From assembly GCA_903813345.2 (NCBI GenBank), contig CAIIXF020000006.1, positions 20,527,936 to 20,591,935 on the forward strand: a stretch of DNA of 64,000 nt, in the 5' to 3' direction. Positions 23,922 through 36,700 of this stretch are shown here, in pieces (the first letter of the stretch is position 1; each line of letters begins with the position of its first letter). The position numbers and the translations under genes are program-made. The notes under the pieces were generated by a model that saw nothing but the letters and a program-made list of their open reading frames with translations, was not told the origin of the DNA and searched no databases. Source of the stretch: Owenia fusiformis. Taxonomy: Eukaryota > Annelida > Polychaeta > Sabellida > Oweniidae.

Positions 23922-25540
23922 CTATTTAAGTTGTTATTGTTGTTGCCATGGAAACTATCTATGGAAACCACTCTTGGTATTTAAGCGATTTGGGTGACTA
24001 AGAAGGAGTAGTATATGAATCTAAGGAATGAAATCTATGAGAGAAATGGAAAGATATAGCTATTCATGTTTCTGTTACTATGGAAACCACCATTGCTATG
24101 GAAGCCATTGTTGCTACATAAGAGAATGATTTGCCATTATTGAAGTGACTATGCAACTAGAATTAGCATAACATTGCAATAGTTAACAGTAAAACAACTG
24201 ATGGGCGAGAATTTGTCATAGTTAAACTGAAAGCAACAAATATAAGGAAGATTATCAACAATGTAAAAATTGTTGTCATGGAGACTAAGTGATATTATTA
24301 GAGTCTCTTAAATCTGATACACTATTGATCATATTTCTGGAACATTGAATTAAACATCATTGTAGGATTATTTATTTTGCGATAATATTTTATAAATTAA
24401 GATTTCCATTTATATGATCAATGGTACAGATTGGCTATCTCACATGTGGCCGTTAAAAAACAATGTTGCATATATTTATGAAGTAATATATTTGAAATAC
24501 TATTACATATTTTGTATCCTTTATTTGTACATTTGTTGTAAGCTATTGTAAATAGTGCATATCACATCACATTTGTATTCTAATAAGACCGACTTAAAGA
24601 TATTTTTGTTTTAAAAAATATCTTGACATTTTGTGAATCTTATGAACATACGATTTTCATGTTAGTATTAATTTATATTTGAATTAATTCTAGGCTATTA
24701 AATTGTGATACCTTTTACATTTGTAGAAATTGTTTATTTTTGAATATTTGAAGTAAAATGTTGAACGAACGTTATGAGTGTTTTTGCTTTAAATATGACA
24801 TTATTTTCTTCATTAATGACTTTAATGACTTTGAAACTGACTCAATACACTCCATACATATGAATTTGAATATTAAGACGAAATCCAAAATTTGATGAGT
24901 AAACGGTGCAGTATTCCTTGAATGAGTTGACAGTCAACACCATATAAGGAAATAAAAGTGGAATTTGTCACAGTTTGAAATGTAAAAAGTGTTAACATGT
25001 TAATGCACATAAACGACAGTGTGTGTGCCCATATATGGTGCTGAAACTGATGAATTAGAACACTTCATGTTTAAATTGTATTTTTATTTATGTTGTAAAT
25101 GGTTGTTAATTGTGTTGTAAATGGTTGTTATTTTGTTGTAAATGTTAATGCTACTGCTTTACTTTCTTGGTTACCCTGTATTTTGTCATCAAATCATAGA
25201 AAATACATTTACCTACCGTAAGTGTGACAATCTAAAACTTGCATTTACATTTTTCACAAAATATACTCGAAGAACTAGGACATCTATTTATTTATTTCCA
25301 TGTATATTTTAGTGGGATGGTGTATTTTATACTTCTAAACAACCATATTTGTCATACAACCATATTAGGGGTGTATGTTTGTTTTAATGTTACAAATATA
25401 AATTGTAAAAATGTAAATAAGAATCATCAATCATGCAACCTCATAATGTACAAAGATCATTTCATATATTATGTATAGTGTATATAGTGTAAAGCAAATT
25501 ATAGACTAGCCTAAAGAGAATAAATAAGAAAAAAAAACAA
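23922..25540 (+). other. Probable LRP4 3' UTR
   Basis: AT-rich sequence after the stop codon. AATAAA at 25519-25524 is followed by an A-rich tract and is the likely distal polyadenylation signal; another AATAAA lies at 24951-24956. TGTAAATA at 24547-24554 matches a Pumilio-type site. A short GTTGTAAATGGTTGTTA repeat lies at about 25092-25150. The first 180 bases contain a decayed duplicate of the end of the coding region. UTR boundaries are inferred. Confidence 0.6.
25519..25524 (+). terminator. Candidate LRP4 polyadenylation signal
   Basis: Canonical AATAAA about 1.6 kb after the LRP4 stop codon, the last one before clearly intergenic sequence. No 3' end data are available, so use is inferred. 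Confidence 0.5.
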
Positions 25541-26805
25541 TACTGAATAAGAGACAGTGTTATGTGTGATTCGTAGCATTTGAGTATTATAACTAGGAGT
25601 AGAATAAGAGGGGATTAACCCCAGAGTTCAAAGATGACAAACGCTTATAATGTAAACCTGTATTGAGATGACCCACGTCTCTGATTGGTCAAAACGACAA
25701 ACAAAAATGGCGGATTCAAAATTTTCTAATAACGCTTCGAATAATATTATGTTAATTTCTGGCGTGTTAACCAATATCATAGCTTGTTATTTCACATCAA
25801 GATAAAGAAAGATGTTAGGAACATGCTTACATCGATTTAAAGATGACAATGGCGCGTTAGATTCGAAAACCAACTGGTGAAAATTTGCGCAAACGAAGGT
25901 GGTACGCAAGAGACGTAATATGTCTGTCATCGGTAAAGCTCTGGGGCTTCCCTCCTCTTGAGTAGAATTAGAACATGCATATTGACAGCCAACCAAACAG
26001 ATTTACATATACGGGATCACCATTTGAGCCCAGAGTGGTGCCATATTTAGTATTAAAAGGGCGGTCTCTAAAATCACTTATTTTCAACAGACTTTTCTTT
26101 CCAGAAAATACCAAGGCCACTTGAGAAAATTGCTCTCTTGTCTGCTGGACAAAGTAGAAAGTAATAAGCACTAACCCCTAATTATTTAAAAATATGAAAT
26201 ACATCCCATTATAACTAAGTGTTTCTATGAGAAAAGTTAAATCTGATTTTTACATGGGATCCAATGAGGAAGTAACATCCCTACTTTTTTTGACACTTTT
26301 TGGGTCTCTTGCTTAGAAAAAAGCACACAAACAAATAGTTTTTGAAGTTGTAATATTATTTGTTGTCTGTTAAAATCTCAGCAAACTATGTTGAAGAAAT
26401 AATTAAAGGCAGAGAGAAAATGGGGGGAAAACATCTAAATTCTCCCAAATAATAAAAATGGTATCCATTCTTATAGGCAAAAATTTGCATTATTGTAAAA
26501 ATCTTTAGTTTTCCTCAGGTAAAGTATACACTTGGGGTATTTTTAGAAAATAGACATGACAAGGAATGAAATGAGCCCAAAATACTCTAAATTGAAACAA
26601 TTTTCATCAAGATGAAGCACAAAGTAATTGCTATAGCTGATTCTGCCTTTAAAATACTATTTCAAAAAAATACCTCCAGAGAACATCCATGTATAATTCT
26701 AAAATAAATGATGTACAAAACAATATGATAATATATGTTCAAAATTCATTTATTACACATAGATAGACATATACAAAGTATTGCATTCCTTTACAAATAT
26801 GATAC

Positions 26806-27135
26806 CATGGTGGTCCTGAAGGCTGTTGTGACAAATGTATGAGAAATGTCATGAAATACATGAGAAAATGCATGAAAAACCATGAAATGCAGAGATTGCG
26901 TGAATTCACTTGAAATATGCGTGAAATGCATGTATTTCCAAATTGATATCATATCCCATGCATAAAACCATTGAATAAAAGGATGATCCTTCAGATTAAA
27001 TGAGATTATGAAACAGGCATGAAATATGATTACAGTGTTTGAGAAGACATGAAATGCGTGAGAAAAGACCTGAAAATTGGGAAATGTCACGAAGAAGACA
27101 TGAGAGAGAGTGGACATCCAAGACCACCATGTTGT
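26806..27135. repeat. Degenerate CATGAAATG repeat with inverted ends
   Basis: The ends CATGGTGGTCCTG and CAAGACCACCATG are inverted. The interior is a degenerate array of CATGAAATGC/ATGAGAAA words. A 133-codon minus-strand frame over it is low complexity and not a gene. Confidence 0.6.
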
Positions 27136-29147
27136 GCATGTAAAAGTGATTGAATTATGTGAGTATAAAAATAAAGCTGTAGCTGGCTCCAATCATCCCC
27201 TTTCCTCCTGAATCGGATTCATTTCAACCTCATTTAGGCTATTTAGCCTCATTTAGACCATTTAGCCTCATTTAGGCAAGTCTTTTAAAAATGATAAATA
27301 CCAGCCAAAAGGTTGTTACATGAGCTCTGATCTATCAAAATCAGTTTCACACACCATTCAATTTTTAAATGTTTCATTGATGGCTTTAGGAGAAAAATTT
27401 TGAAATGAAGCTCGTAAATGTAAGAAGGTCAAGAAGGGTTGGAGTGATTGATGAGAAACAGTGGGAGGGGGTATCTTGAGTGCAGAAATACAATGTGTGT
27501 CTTGGCCATTGCAATATTGCACAACTATCATGAAAGTATTGCACTGCTTGCTTTTATTAGGTACAATCACACAAGATACCCCAAAGTCTCGCATCTTCCC
27601 TCACTTTCCCCTGGACATGTTGAATGCCATATCTTCCAAATATATTGAATGACAATCAACTATATCAAATTGTGCCCAAATGATCTTGAGGCAATAAACA
27701 ATTTTATTTTATTACAATAAACAAACTGTGAAAGACAATTGAAATTCAGTAACATTATGCTCTATGGCAATTACTCAAAGCAGCCAATTGGTGGTTGAGG
27801 GGTTAAGTGGTTAGAGATAGGGCAAGGGGGCTTGATGCAAGACTTCCCATTTAGGCATATAGGCAAAGGGTAAGAGGTTTACATGGATAGCTACTCTAGG
27901 AAGATGATGTGGGTCCTGGAATGCCACCCAAAATAAGAAAACAACTTAAGATGGCCATTATGATGAATGAGAACTGAATCTTGTGAAAAGTGGAACTAAA
28001 ATGATGAAAATGCATCAAATTAATGAAAATAAAGGAAAATGAAATAAAAAGACTAAAATTGATGAGAAATGTTTTATATGCATTATAATATGACAACTGA
28101 ATGTCTCAGCTATGTACAGTACATGCATACATGTATGCAGGCAGCCTGAGCTGAACAGAAAGTAAAATAGCCTTACATGTCGTAGATTTTCAAATAGACT
28201 TCCTTAGATTTCCAACACCTGTGAGAATATATTACACTGTACTATATGATTAACAAGTTCAATATCATGGCAAGTCAGATGCTTCGTGATAGTTTCAAGC
28301 AACTGTCCAATTCAAGGAAAATAGAAATAATTTTGAAATTTGAACACACACTTTTTGATATTGCAAATGTAGTTAACAATATACATGTATTTGGTATTTA
28401 CAAAAAAACTGGTCTTTTGAATAGTAAGATGAAGCAAATAATGCATGAATGATTTTATGAACTATACTTAGCAACGTTTGATTCTAGCATGTGTTAAAGC
28501 CCATAAATACAGCTTCCTACTAAGTAACCAACCACATCTAAGATTTAACCAGATTCTTTACGATTCTCAAATTTCAACATTTTTTGCTCTGACACTGAAA
28601 AATTGTCATATTAGCCGATTCTTTCTTCTTTCAGCTGTTATACTGGCTACCGGCCAAACTTTTTGTAACATTTCTTTTAAGTAACTTTTGCAAACTTAGT
28701 ATCTTGTTTTCTTTGTTGTGAAATTCTCAAGTTCACTTATCAAGAAATGCCTCCTTTATGACAATTATTCAGTGTGCACTATCTAATCTACATGCATATA
28801 AAATGAATAATTATCAAAATCGAGTGGTTTTCCTTACATCATAACTTTCAAAATAAGTTTTTCTGAAACCCATTCAAATATTTTTGAACACAATTATCTT
28901 CAAACTGAGATTCATAATCATTATCTGTTGTGCCTTTTTAAAATATTTTGAAAGATTTATGTATCGGAGTTTCCACATTTAGACACACTTCATAAAACAT
29001 CTAACATTTTACTGAGCGTTACCACCATCACAAAATACATGTCTACAATATAAAACTTTTTATCATACATTTTATATAATTACTTGATAAAATACATCTA
29101 TAGTCTTCGTATATCCATTTGGGTTGTGAAAAGGTCCTAATTATATA

Positions 29148-29432
29148 CTTGTAAAACCTGTCTACTGTGAACATTGGTTGAAACCAGCTAGAGGTGTTCA
29201 CCATTGAAAGGTGTACAGTTTAATAGGTGATCCGATAAAAGTGTTCACCATTGCATTTCCCCTATTTAGGTGTTCCTGGGATGAGGGATTCACAACCTAA
29301 CAAACACATCTTTAATAACTAGTAAAACCAATTAAGTGAACATTGATTGAGACAATCTAGGTGTTTTCAATTGAGGTGTTCATGTTCAGAGGTGTTCTTA
29401 ATTTGGGGGCTCACAAACAAAGGTTTTACAGT
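29148..29432. repeat. GTGTTCA-family inverted-end element
   Basis: Ends TGTAAAACCT and AGGTTTTACA are inverted; the interior has many GTGTTCA/TGAACA words in both orientations. Confidence 0.55.
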
Positions 29433-30704
29433 ATTGGTTACATACAGTATGTTAATTTTACAATGGTTGATTTTTATACAACTTATGCATTCATTATGCA
29501 ATGTACATTCCATGAAACCTAAACAGTATAAAATAAGTGTGGCAATATTTCATTACAAAACATAACAAATATTGATTTGTTTACAAGTATCAATTCAGTT
29601 ATTTCTACCATGGGGGTCCGTTCTATAATATACATCTTTGTCCCATACATACAATAAAAATGTAAATAAAAAAGTATATGATACATATACATATATTGAT
29701 GTGTAATTTACATGCTGATAGATGATTTACTGTCAAGATTTACAGTTTAATGTCAAGGATCTTGACGGCATCAACAGAACTTGACTGTAAAACATGATTT
29801 TCGAACAATTGCTTAATTAGACTTACATGTACGCAAATCCATGATTTTTATCATTTACTTGAAGTTGTAGTATTAAATGAATATATATGAATGTGACACT
29901 TAAGCATTTTGCACTAATAAAAAAAATTAAAGCTTGCAAAAATACCATGTTCTACAATGCCAAAGATTGACCCAATTTAAGATATTTCCACAGCGAAAGC
30001 TGATAAAGCAGTCAAGTGAATTTATCTAAAAGGATCAACTAAAATATCACCAATTTCTTACCAAATATGGCGATGTATTGTATTTATGCAAATGTCTCCA
30101 TATTTTATCATCCAAAATCTTTGGAACAAAAAACAGCCTATTACAAAAACTAAAATTTCCTCCGTTAATTCAGTTTGATTTTGGCCCGAATCAACAGTCT
30201 ATGCACTATCCACTTCATTGCAGTATGAAATAATAAATACAACTTCTTAGTCAACTTAAATATACAGAGGTCGGGTTAATATAAAATATATGAGTATAAG
30301 TGGATTTCAGAGCTAATGTTATTCAGTGTATATTATTTTACGCTGACATCACTTGGTTTGAATCTGCTTCCGCAGGCATTGTGGGTATTAATTCCATTTT
30401 AATATTGAAAATGAAAATTCCGTATTTTTTCATTCAGCAAAATATTGAATCCTTCAGTTTTGAACATGTATCTAGTACTCGCTTATCTGTCACGACTTAA
30501 CTTTTTGATGGTAAATCTCCTAGAAGTAAAATTTCCCCATGACGATTCTAAAGACTTTGATACTGTCTATTTTCTCTAAATTTAATGGTTGGTCATAAAA
30601 CTATTCCTTGAGGAGCTTCAAAACATCTATTTTAATTCAAAATGTCCTTCCATTGAGTTCCGATGTGCAGTGTCTTTTTATGAGATAGCCAAAAAGGTCT
30701 AGAT

Positions 30705-30773
30705 CTACACAGTGTGGCTTTCTGCCCGTCGTATCACACAACACAGCAAGCAGGAAAAGGTCATACCAAGTAC
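30705..30773 (-). CDS. Tetraspanin last exon 7b (distal)
   Basis: Encodes VLGMTFSCLLCCVIRRAES then HTV and TAG. It is clearly homologous to exon 7a (LGM-x-FS, LCC-x-IR-x-AE) but gives a basic tail three residues longer. Acceptor TTTTCCAG|GTA. It lies about 1.5 kb downstream of 7a on the minus strand, so the two are alternative last exons. Confidence 0.85.
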   Translation of the reverse strand, partial: VLGMTFSCLLCCVIRRAESHTV

Positions 30774-33700
30774 CTGGAAAATTGAATTAGATACAATACA
30801 ATACATGAGATAGATAAGAATACAATATATGAGATAGATAAGAATACAATACATGAGATAGATGCAGAACAATATATGAAATAGTATTTTCCAGAAAAGG
30901 AACCCTAAAATGACAAATTAATTAAAACAAAACAAACTTTGTCAACTTATAATTGATAGGTATAAATTGAAATTAAGTCCATAATATTCCAATTAGCAGA
31001 AGTTTTACTACCATTTATTCAATTCCTAAATTGCTATTTTCCAAGATGACAGTAATTTCCTCCTTAATAAAAAAATACAAACAAATTTTCTTTTATTCCA
31101 AAGCTTATATGAATGAATATTCATTGGATATTTGTGGATATTTTCTAATACAATGTAGGACATTTATGACTATTGCTTTTTGGTATTTAATGGGCATGCT
31201 ATAAGGTTCAAAAAATCTCATGCCAAAAGTCTATGTTAGTAATTGTACAATGTACTATTATTAATAAATATAATGTATAATAAAAGGGAGGCACTCCGTT
31301 ACATTCAATCGTTTTAATTGTCACTTTTCTCTGAATTAATCCAAATATAATGTACATTTACATCATGTGGACCAATCAAATTGCTTGAAATTATTATGAA
31401 ATATGACAACCCCTATATGGCATATTTAGTACAATTGTAACTAGCTAGGTAAGTAGACAGTTAGGGAGTACATGTTTTCAAAATGCAAATACATGTATGA
31501 TATTTCAAAAGGTGGTTTACTAAATTCAATGTTAGTGATACGCTACATGGAATATACAGATATTAGTAGAAACTAACCTACGAATAAATCCATAAATGCA
31601 TCATTGTATTCCCCCTCCAAGTCAAAACCTTTACTACTTAACAGACTTTATTTCCAAAATATTAATTCACTAGAAACGATCAGGTTTGTCATAACAATTG
31701 AAGTTTTCACATAAAATTTGTAATTAGTGCATTTTATTTGACTCAAACTTATAGATTTCATTTTTGACTCAAATATGTAGTTATCACTTCTGACTAAACA
31801 TCTCATATTTATATCATGTATACAGATATACTGCAATTATCACATTTAACTCAGATATTGCTATCACATTCGAATTTTGCAGTTCCCACATTTGAATGAA
31901 CTTATATTTATCATATTTGACTAAAACTTCCTGTTATCACATTTGACTAAAACTTCCTGTTATCACATAGATAAACCAGTATTCGACACAACACCAACAT
32001 CCAACAATCAAAAACTCCATTTGCCACAGAATTAGACGAGAAATACAATGTCAATCTAATCAAGTCATTTAATATTCAGTCCATACAAATAAAAAGTGAA
32101 ACATTCAAAGAGAAGCAAATATAAATACACCCTAACAACCATCAATGATCAATTGACCATCCAAGACACTGATACCGAAGTTTAAACAGACTAATTCATG
32201 CTTAAGCAATTCCACTGTCCAACTATTTCATCAAACAAGGCACAACTTTTGCCCCTGCATGCCAAAAATATAACCCCCATACATTTTCTAGGAAAAAGAT
32301 GTCGCTGAATTTATGCCTCTGCCTCTCTAATGGCACAACACAGCATCATGGAGAATATCATACCCAGCAACTGAGAAATAACAGTGTTTTCTTAGTTATT
32401 TTTTAGTAACAGAGAATAGAATTGTATAAAGGGCAAAACTACAAAGGTTGAACTTAATGAGATAGAAGGAGATCTTGATTATGAGTAGCTTTGAATATCT
32501 TGGAATTAAAACTTTTTGTCTTTTCTGTATTTTTTTTCTCTTTCTCACTTCATTAAGGTTTTTAATCAATTGCAAAAATTTCATAAATCTAAAATAAATT
32601 TCACACAAATTGAGATACTACCGTGTTGTATTGATCAAAATAATATAATTTAGCTTTGTGACTTATTCTGCTGAATTTGGTTTAAGGGAATCTGTCTACT
32701 GCTCAATAACTCACTGCTCAAGAAAGTGTTATTATTAACTTTTTCTGAAATGACATCAATTTGAAAACAGCTTCCCTAAATAACACAGATTTCATCAATA
32801 AGTGAATTTAAGATTTCACTCAGTATAGAAATATGAGTAATGGTTGCTATAGCAACACTTACCATTACAACACCAATTCCTATGGCAACTCCAGCAATGA
32901 TGATTACATGTTCCTTGAGAAAGTCAAACATCTGTTGAGTGCAAGGCTGAAAAACAAATAAACATAAATTGAAAATAGCATCATGTAAATACACAGAAAT
33001 AAACATGAACCATAAATGGAAGCAAAAATTTAAATAATACTTTTTATTCTTATTTCAACTATTAGGTATCATTATTACTATTGCATCATTTACTTTAAAA
33101 AGTTATAATTGATTCAGTTTTTGAACTAAATGACAAATTATAAATTCATTTTTACATTTACAATAATATAAGCACCATTCTGAGGTTTTCTTGAGACACC
33201 CAATTTGAGGAGGATTGACAATTTGACACCAGAATTGTCCATAAAGGTGGCATTTTGACAGAGTACTTTGCCTGGGAATATGGACTTTTGAATATTCCAG
33301 GTAATCAAAATTTTGATCAATATATTGTCCAGCTTTTATTACTCCCAGGGGAGGGACATTGTCTCACTAAATTGCTCCCAGGTTAGGGAATTTGACAGTC
33401 TAATTTTTAGTATAGTCATTCAAAATCCCCAACCCTCCCCATGTGGGTGTCTAAACCTTTGAATATTACATGATTACATTACTATAACATAACCCCTAAC
33501 ATAACTGAGACCCCAACAGATTGAATGTCTGTGGAGAAATTAAAAAATGAAAGATAAAAGAAATTAGGAATGTTTTGAGATTATCGGCTTAAGCATCACG
33601 GAACAGAAGCCATCATTATATTTCCCTCAGGAATAGCCTCTCATTTTTTCTCGTTTGCCAAGTATAATTCATGGAACACTTTAAATAAAATTACAAAACA

Positions 33701-36700
33701 TGTAACAAACAAACAATGTTGATTTAATCTCAGATAAACAAGAGCCCATACTTCACGGCATGTTCACTACAGCTGCATAGCCCCATGATTATGTTAATAA
33801 CAGCTGTTTAATCCCATTATTATATTAATAACAGCTGTTTAATCCCATTATTATATTAATAACAGCTGTTTAATCCCATTATTATATTAATAACAGCTGT
33901 TTAATCCCATTATTATATTAATAACAGCTGTTTAATCCCATTATCATATTAATAACAGCTGTTTAATTCTATGATTATATTTAGTACAGCTGTTACCAGG
34001 GTTATCTTAACTACAATTGGTTAATCTAAGAATTTTGTCACTTTTAGTGTAATGATAGCATTAATATCAACGATAAATACCACTTCTATTTTAAAAGTTT
34101 CTTTGTTACATTTGAAATGGTTTGTTCCACAGCTGCACATACATTTGAATATGTAATTGAATTTCATACATGTGGGGTAGATCTGCCAACTTAAACACCC
34201 CTCTGAACACCGTTCTGTGCCATGAACACTTTTTCTTTGACTTGATTATATTATGATATTCCTAACATTGGCTCCCATGTTAATTCTTTCAATTCATCTT
34301 GATTCTTTTAATGCAGTCATCTCTAAGATGAACACCCCAAATACAAACTCAAACACTTTTGCAGTCCACACAAGTGTTAACCTTCTATGGGTTTTAGTGC
34401 AATCGGCTCTCATAGCTCACATGAATACAATCGTTTAGCCATATGTGGTGAGTAACTGTTTGCATGAACATGTTCTAGTCAGTCAACCATGCAAGGGGTG
34501 CCTCCTCAAAAACACTTCAGTTCACAATTTCAACAAATCCTGGTAGATTGTTCGCCTGTTCTTATACTCGTCTAAATGTTACACCAAAGGATTTCATGAA
34601 TTGTGAACATTTATCTATCCAAGAGGCGCTACCCCAAGATACCTTTCTTGTGTTTTCCCCACATGAATCTACTTTTCCTACACCTAAACCGTAGTCGATA
34701 AGACCGTAAGTATGTCCACAACACCTGAACTAGAGTTGAAATGATTATATGAGATTAAACCAACATTCATATCTATGTACTATAGTATAGGGATGGATGA
34801 CCAAGTTGAACCACTGAGGCATAGCCCATCTTTCAACAGCATAATAATATAATATCATACTTATACAACAGAAAATTCCAATCTTTTAGATTTTCATAAA
34901 AATAAAGATTATTTTTTGGTGATTTTGAACTTGCAATTTTTTGTAAATATTGCTACCTGCAATCTTTAATATCAGTAATCTACAGCACCAACATACTCTG
35001 ATTTATTCGGTGTATATACCAAGAATGGAAAAAAATTAGAAAGGTCTATTGATTCAAACAAAAGTTGATTACAGTATCTGCTGTTGAGATGGATATGATA
35101 TCAATGGTTCAACCTGGTTTTCTCTATAACAACACTCCTTGCTGTGTTATAACAAACATGGTAGTCACTTGGGTGTGGTTGTCATGGCGCTCATTATTTG
35201 GTGTTAGTCATGGGCCTGAAAGTAGCCTATGTATGAGTGTCATCAGGGAAGGATTCGGCTGTTCTGTGTCTTGAAGCTCTGTGTTTGGTAGTCACAGATT
35301 ATAAAATATAGTTTGGAATTTTAGGGATCAACTGCCATTTTAACTACCATGTTTATTATTGCAGGGAGCGTCAGTTCACGCCAAGATGTATGAAGGAAGG
35401 GCATCAGCTACCTTGACTTGTTGAACGATATCGCCGCAAGTTTCTGGAATTCCGCCAACTTTGTTTCCACCAAAAAGATCCTTGACTCCTGTCAGGAGAT
35501 AATCACCTGATCCTGCGGAAGCCCCACAGCATTTGAACTAAAAACAATATGGGAGGGCTATTTATGTACAAGTGAGTACCTGGGGGGGGGGGGTGGGTAG
35601 CACTAAAACATTACCTTATTTTGTTGGGTGGGTGGACCACATGTCTCGGGGGGATTTACAATGTAGGTTGGCCCATAATCATAAATTCCTAGATTTGCAC
35701 CGCAACATTTCAACTACAACAACAATAGCAAAAAGCCATGCAGGATGCTTAACAAAGTTCATAAAGTTCATGGGACCTCATCTAGAATATCAAACTGAAA
35801 GTTCACAAGGTTCTACTTTAATATCTGGATTTGGTGAAATATGTGAACCCATGGGATTTGATTTCTGTGTACATGTGTAATCCTTCTTGCTCTCAATATG
35901 AACTGTTACTTTCTCATGCAGTGATCTCCCCTGCCAGCATTAGAGCACGCTCTTCAAAATCTGAAATTTACTTGCCACCACATTGAGACCTATTTGTACC
36001 TTGCCAAAAGGGTGAACTTAAAGACATAGTTTGACTGAAACAAGTAAATTAGGATTTAGCACCATGTTGAAAGAAAATCCTAGGGAGATTAATGAACATA
36101 ACATTCAAAAATCAAAAAGATTGAAAAAAAAGAAATTGAATGATAGGGATGGTATCCAAGTGCCGACATTTTTGAAGAATGAATTCCATTACAAGATATT
36201 CTTATTATTAGAGGATTTCAGTAGTCACAAATGTTGATTTTTTAAATTTAAGTAACAGGTTTCCAAAAATTTTCAACATTTGTAATATCGATAAATGGGA
36301 GAACCATAACACAATTAACTCAATTGCTCCAAAACTGTTAAACATCTGGATATCATCCCTTGTAGTGAAGTGTTGAATATGCTAGCTGAATAAAGGCATG
36401 AAAAGTTACATATAACATATGTATCGTAAAAAAAACTAGAGAATAAAATTCATCCAAAACATTAGCCTTGCATGGTCTCTGCTTCTCACCCCCCCCCCTC
36501 CCACACACACTAATTACTTCACCTTGATTTAGTGAAGTGTGTGGGGGAAGTCAGTTAAAGGTGTGAAGAAGACTGCTAGACATACTGATAATACAGAATA
36601 CATTTTAATGAAATAAACACATGTATCAGGTCTGATCTTTGTGCATATTCCTATAATCAAGCATAAAATATACATATATATAAAACATGTTTGAAGTCCT

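Larger units (their letters stand above)
25541..30704. other. Intergenic region between convergent genes
   Basis: No exon or RNA gene recognised. It contains an inverted-ended, CATGAAATG-rich repeat (about 26806-27135), an 18-bp CCTCATTTAG repeat (27228-27275) and a GTGTTCA-family element (29148-29432). The distal 3' UTR of the tetraspanin should enter from the right end. Confidence 0.6.

Noticed and set aside
26791-27192. 133-codon minus-strand frame
   Set aside because: Low-complexity (Ser-His-Phe-Val rich) translation of a degenerate repeat.
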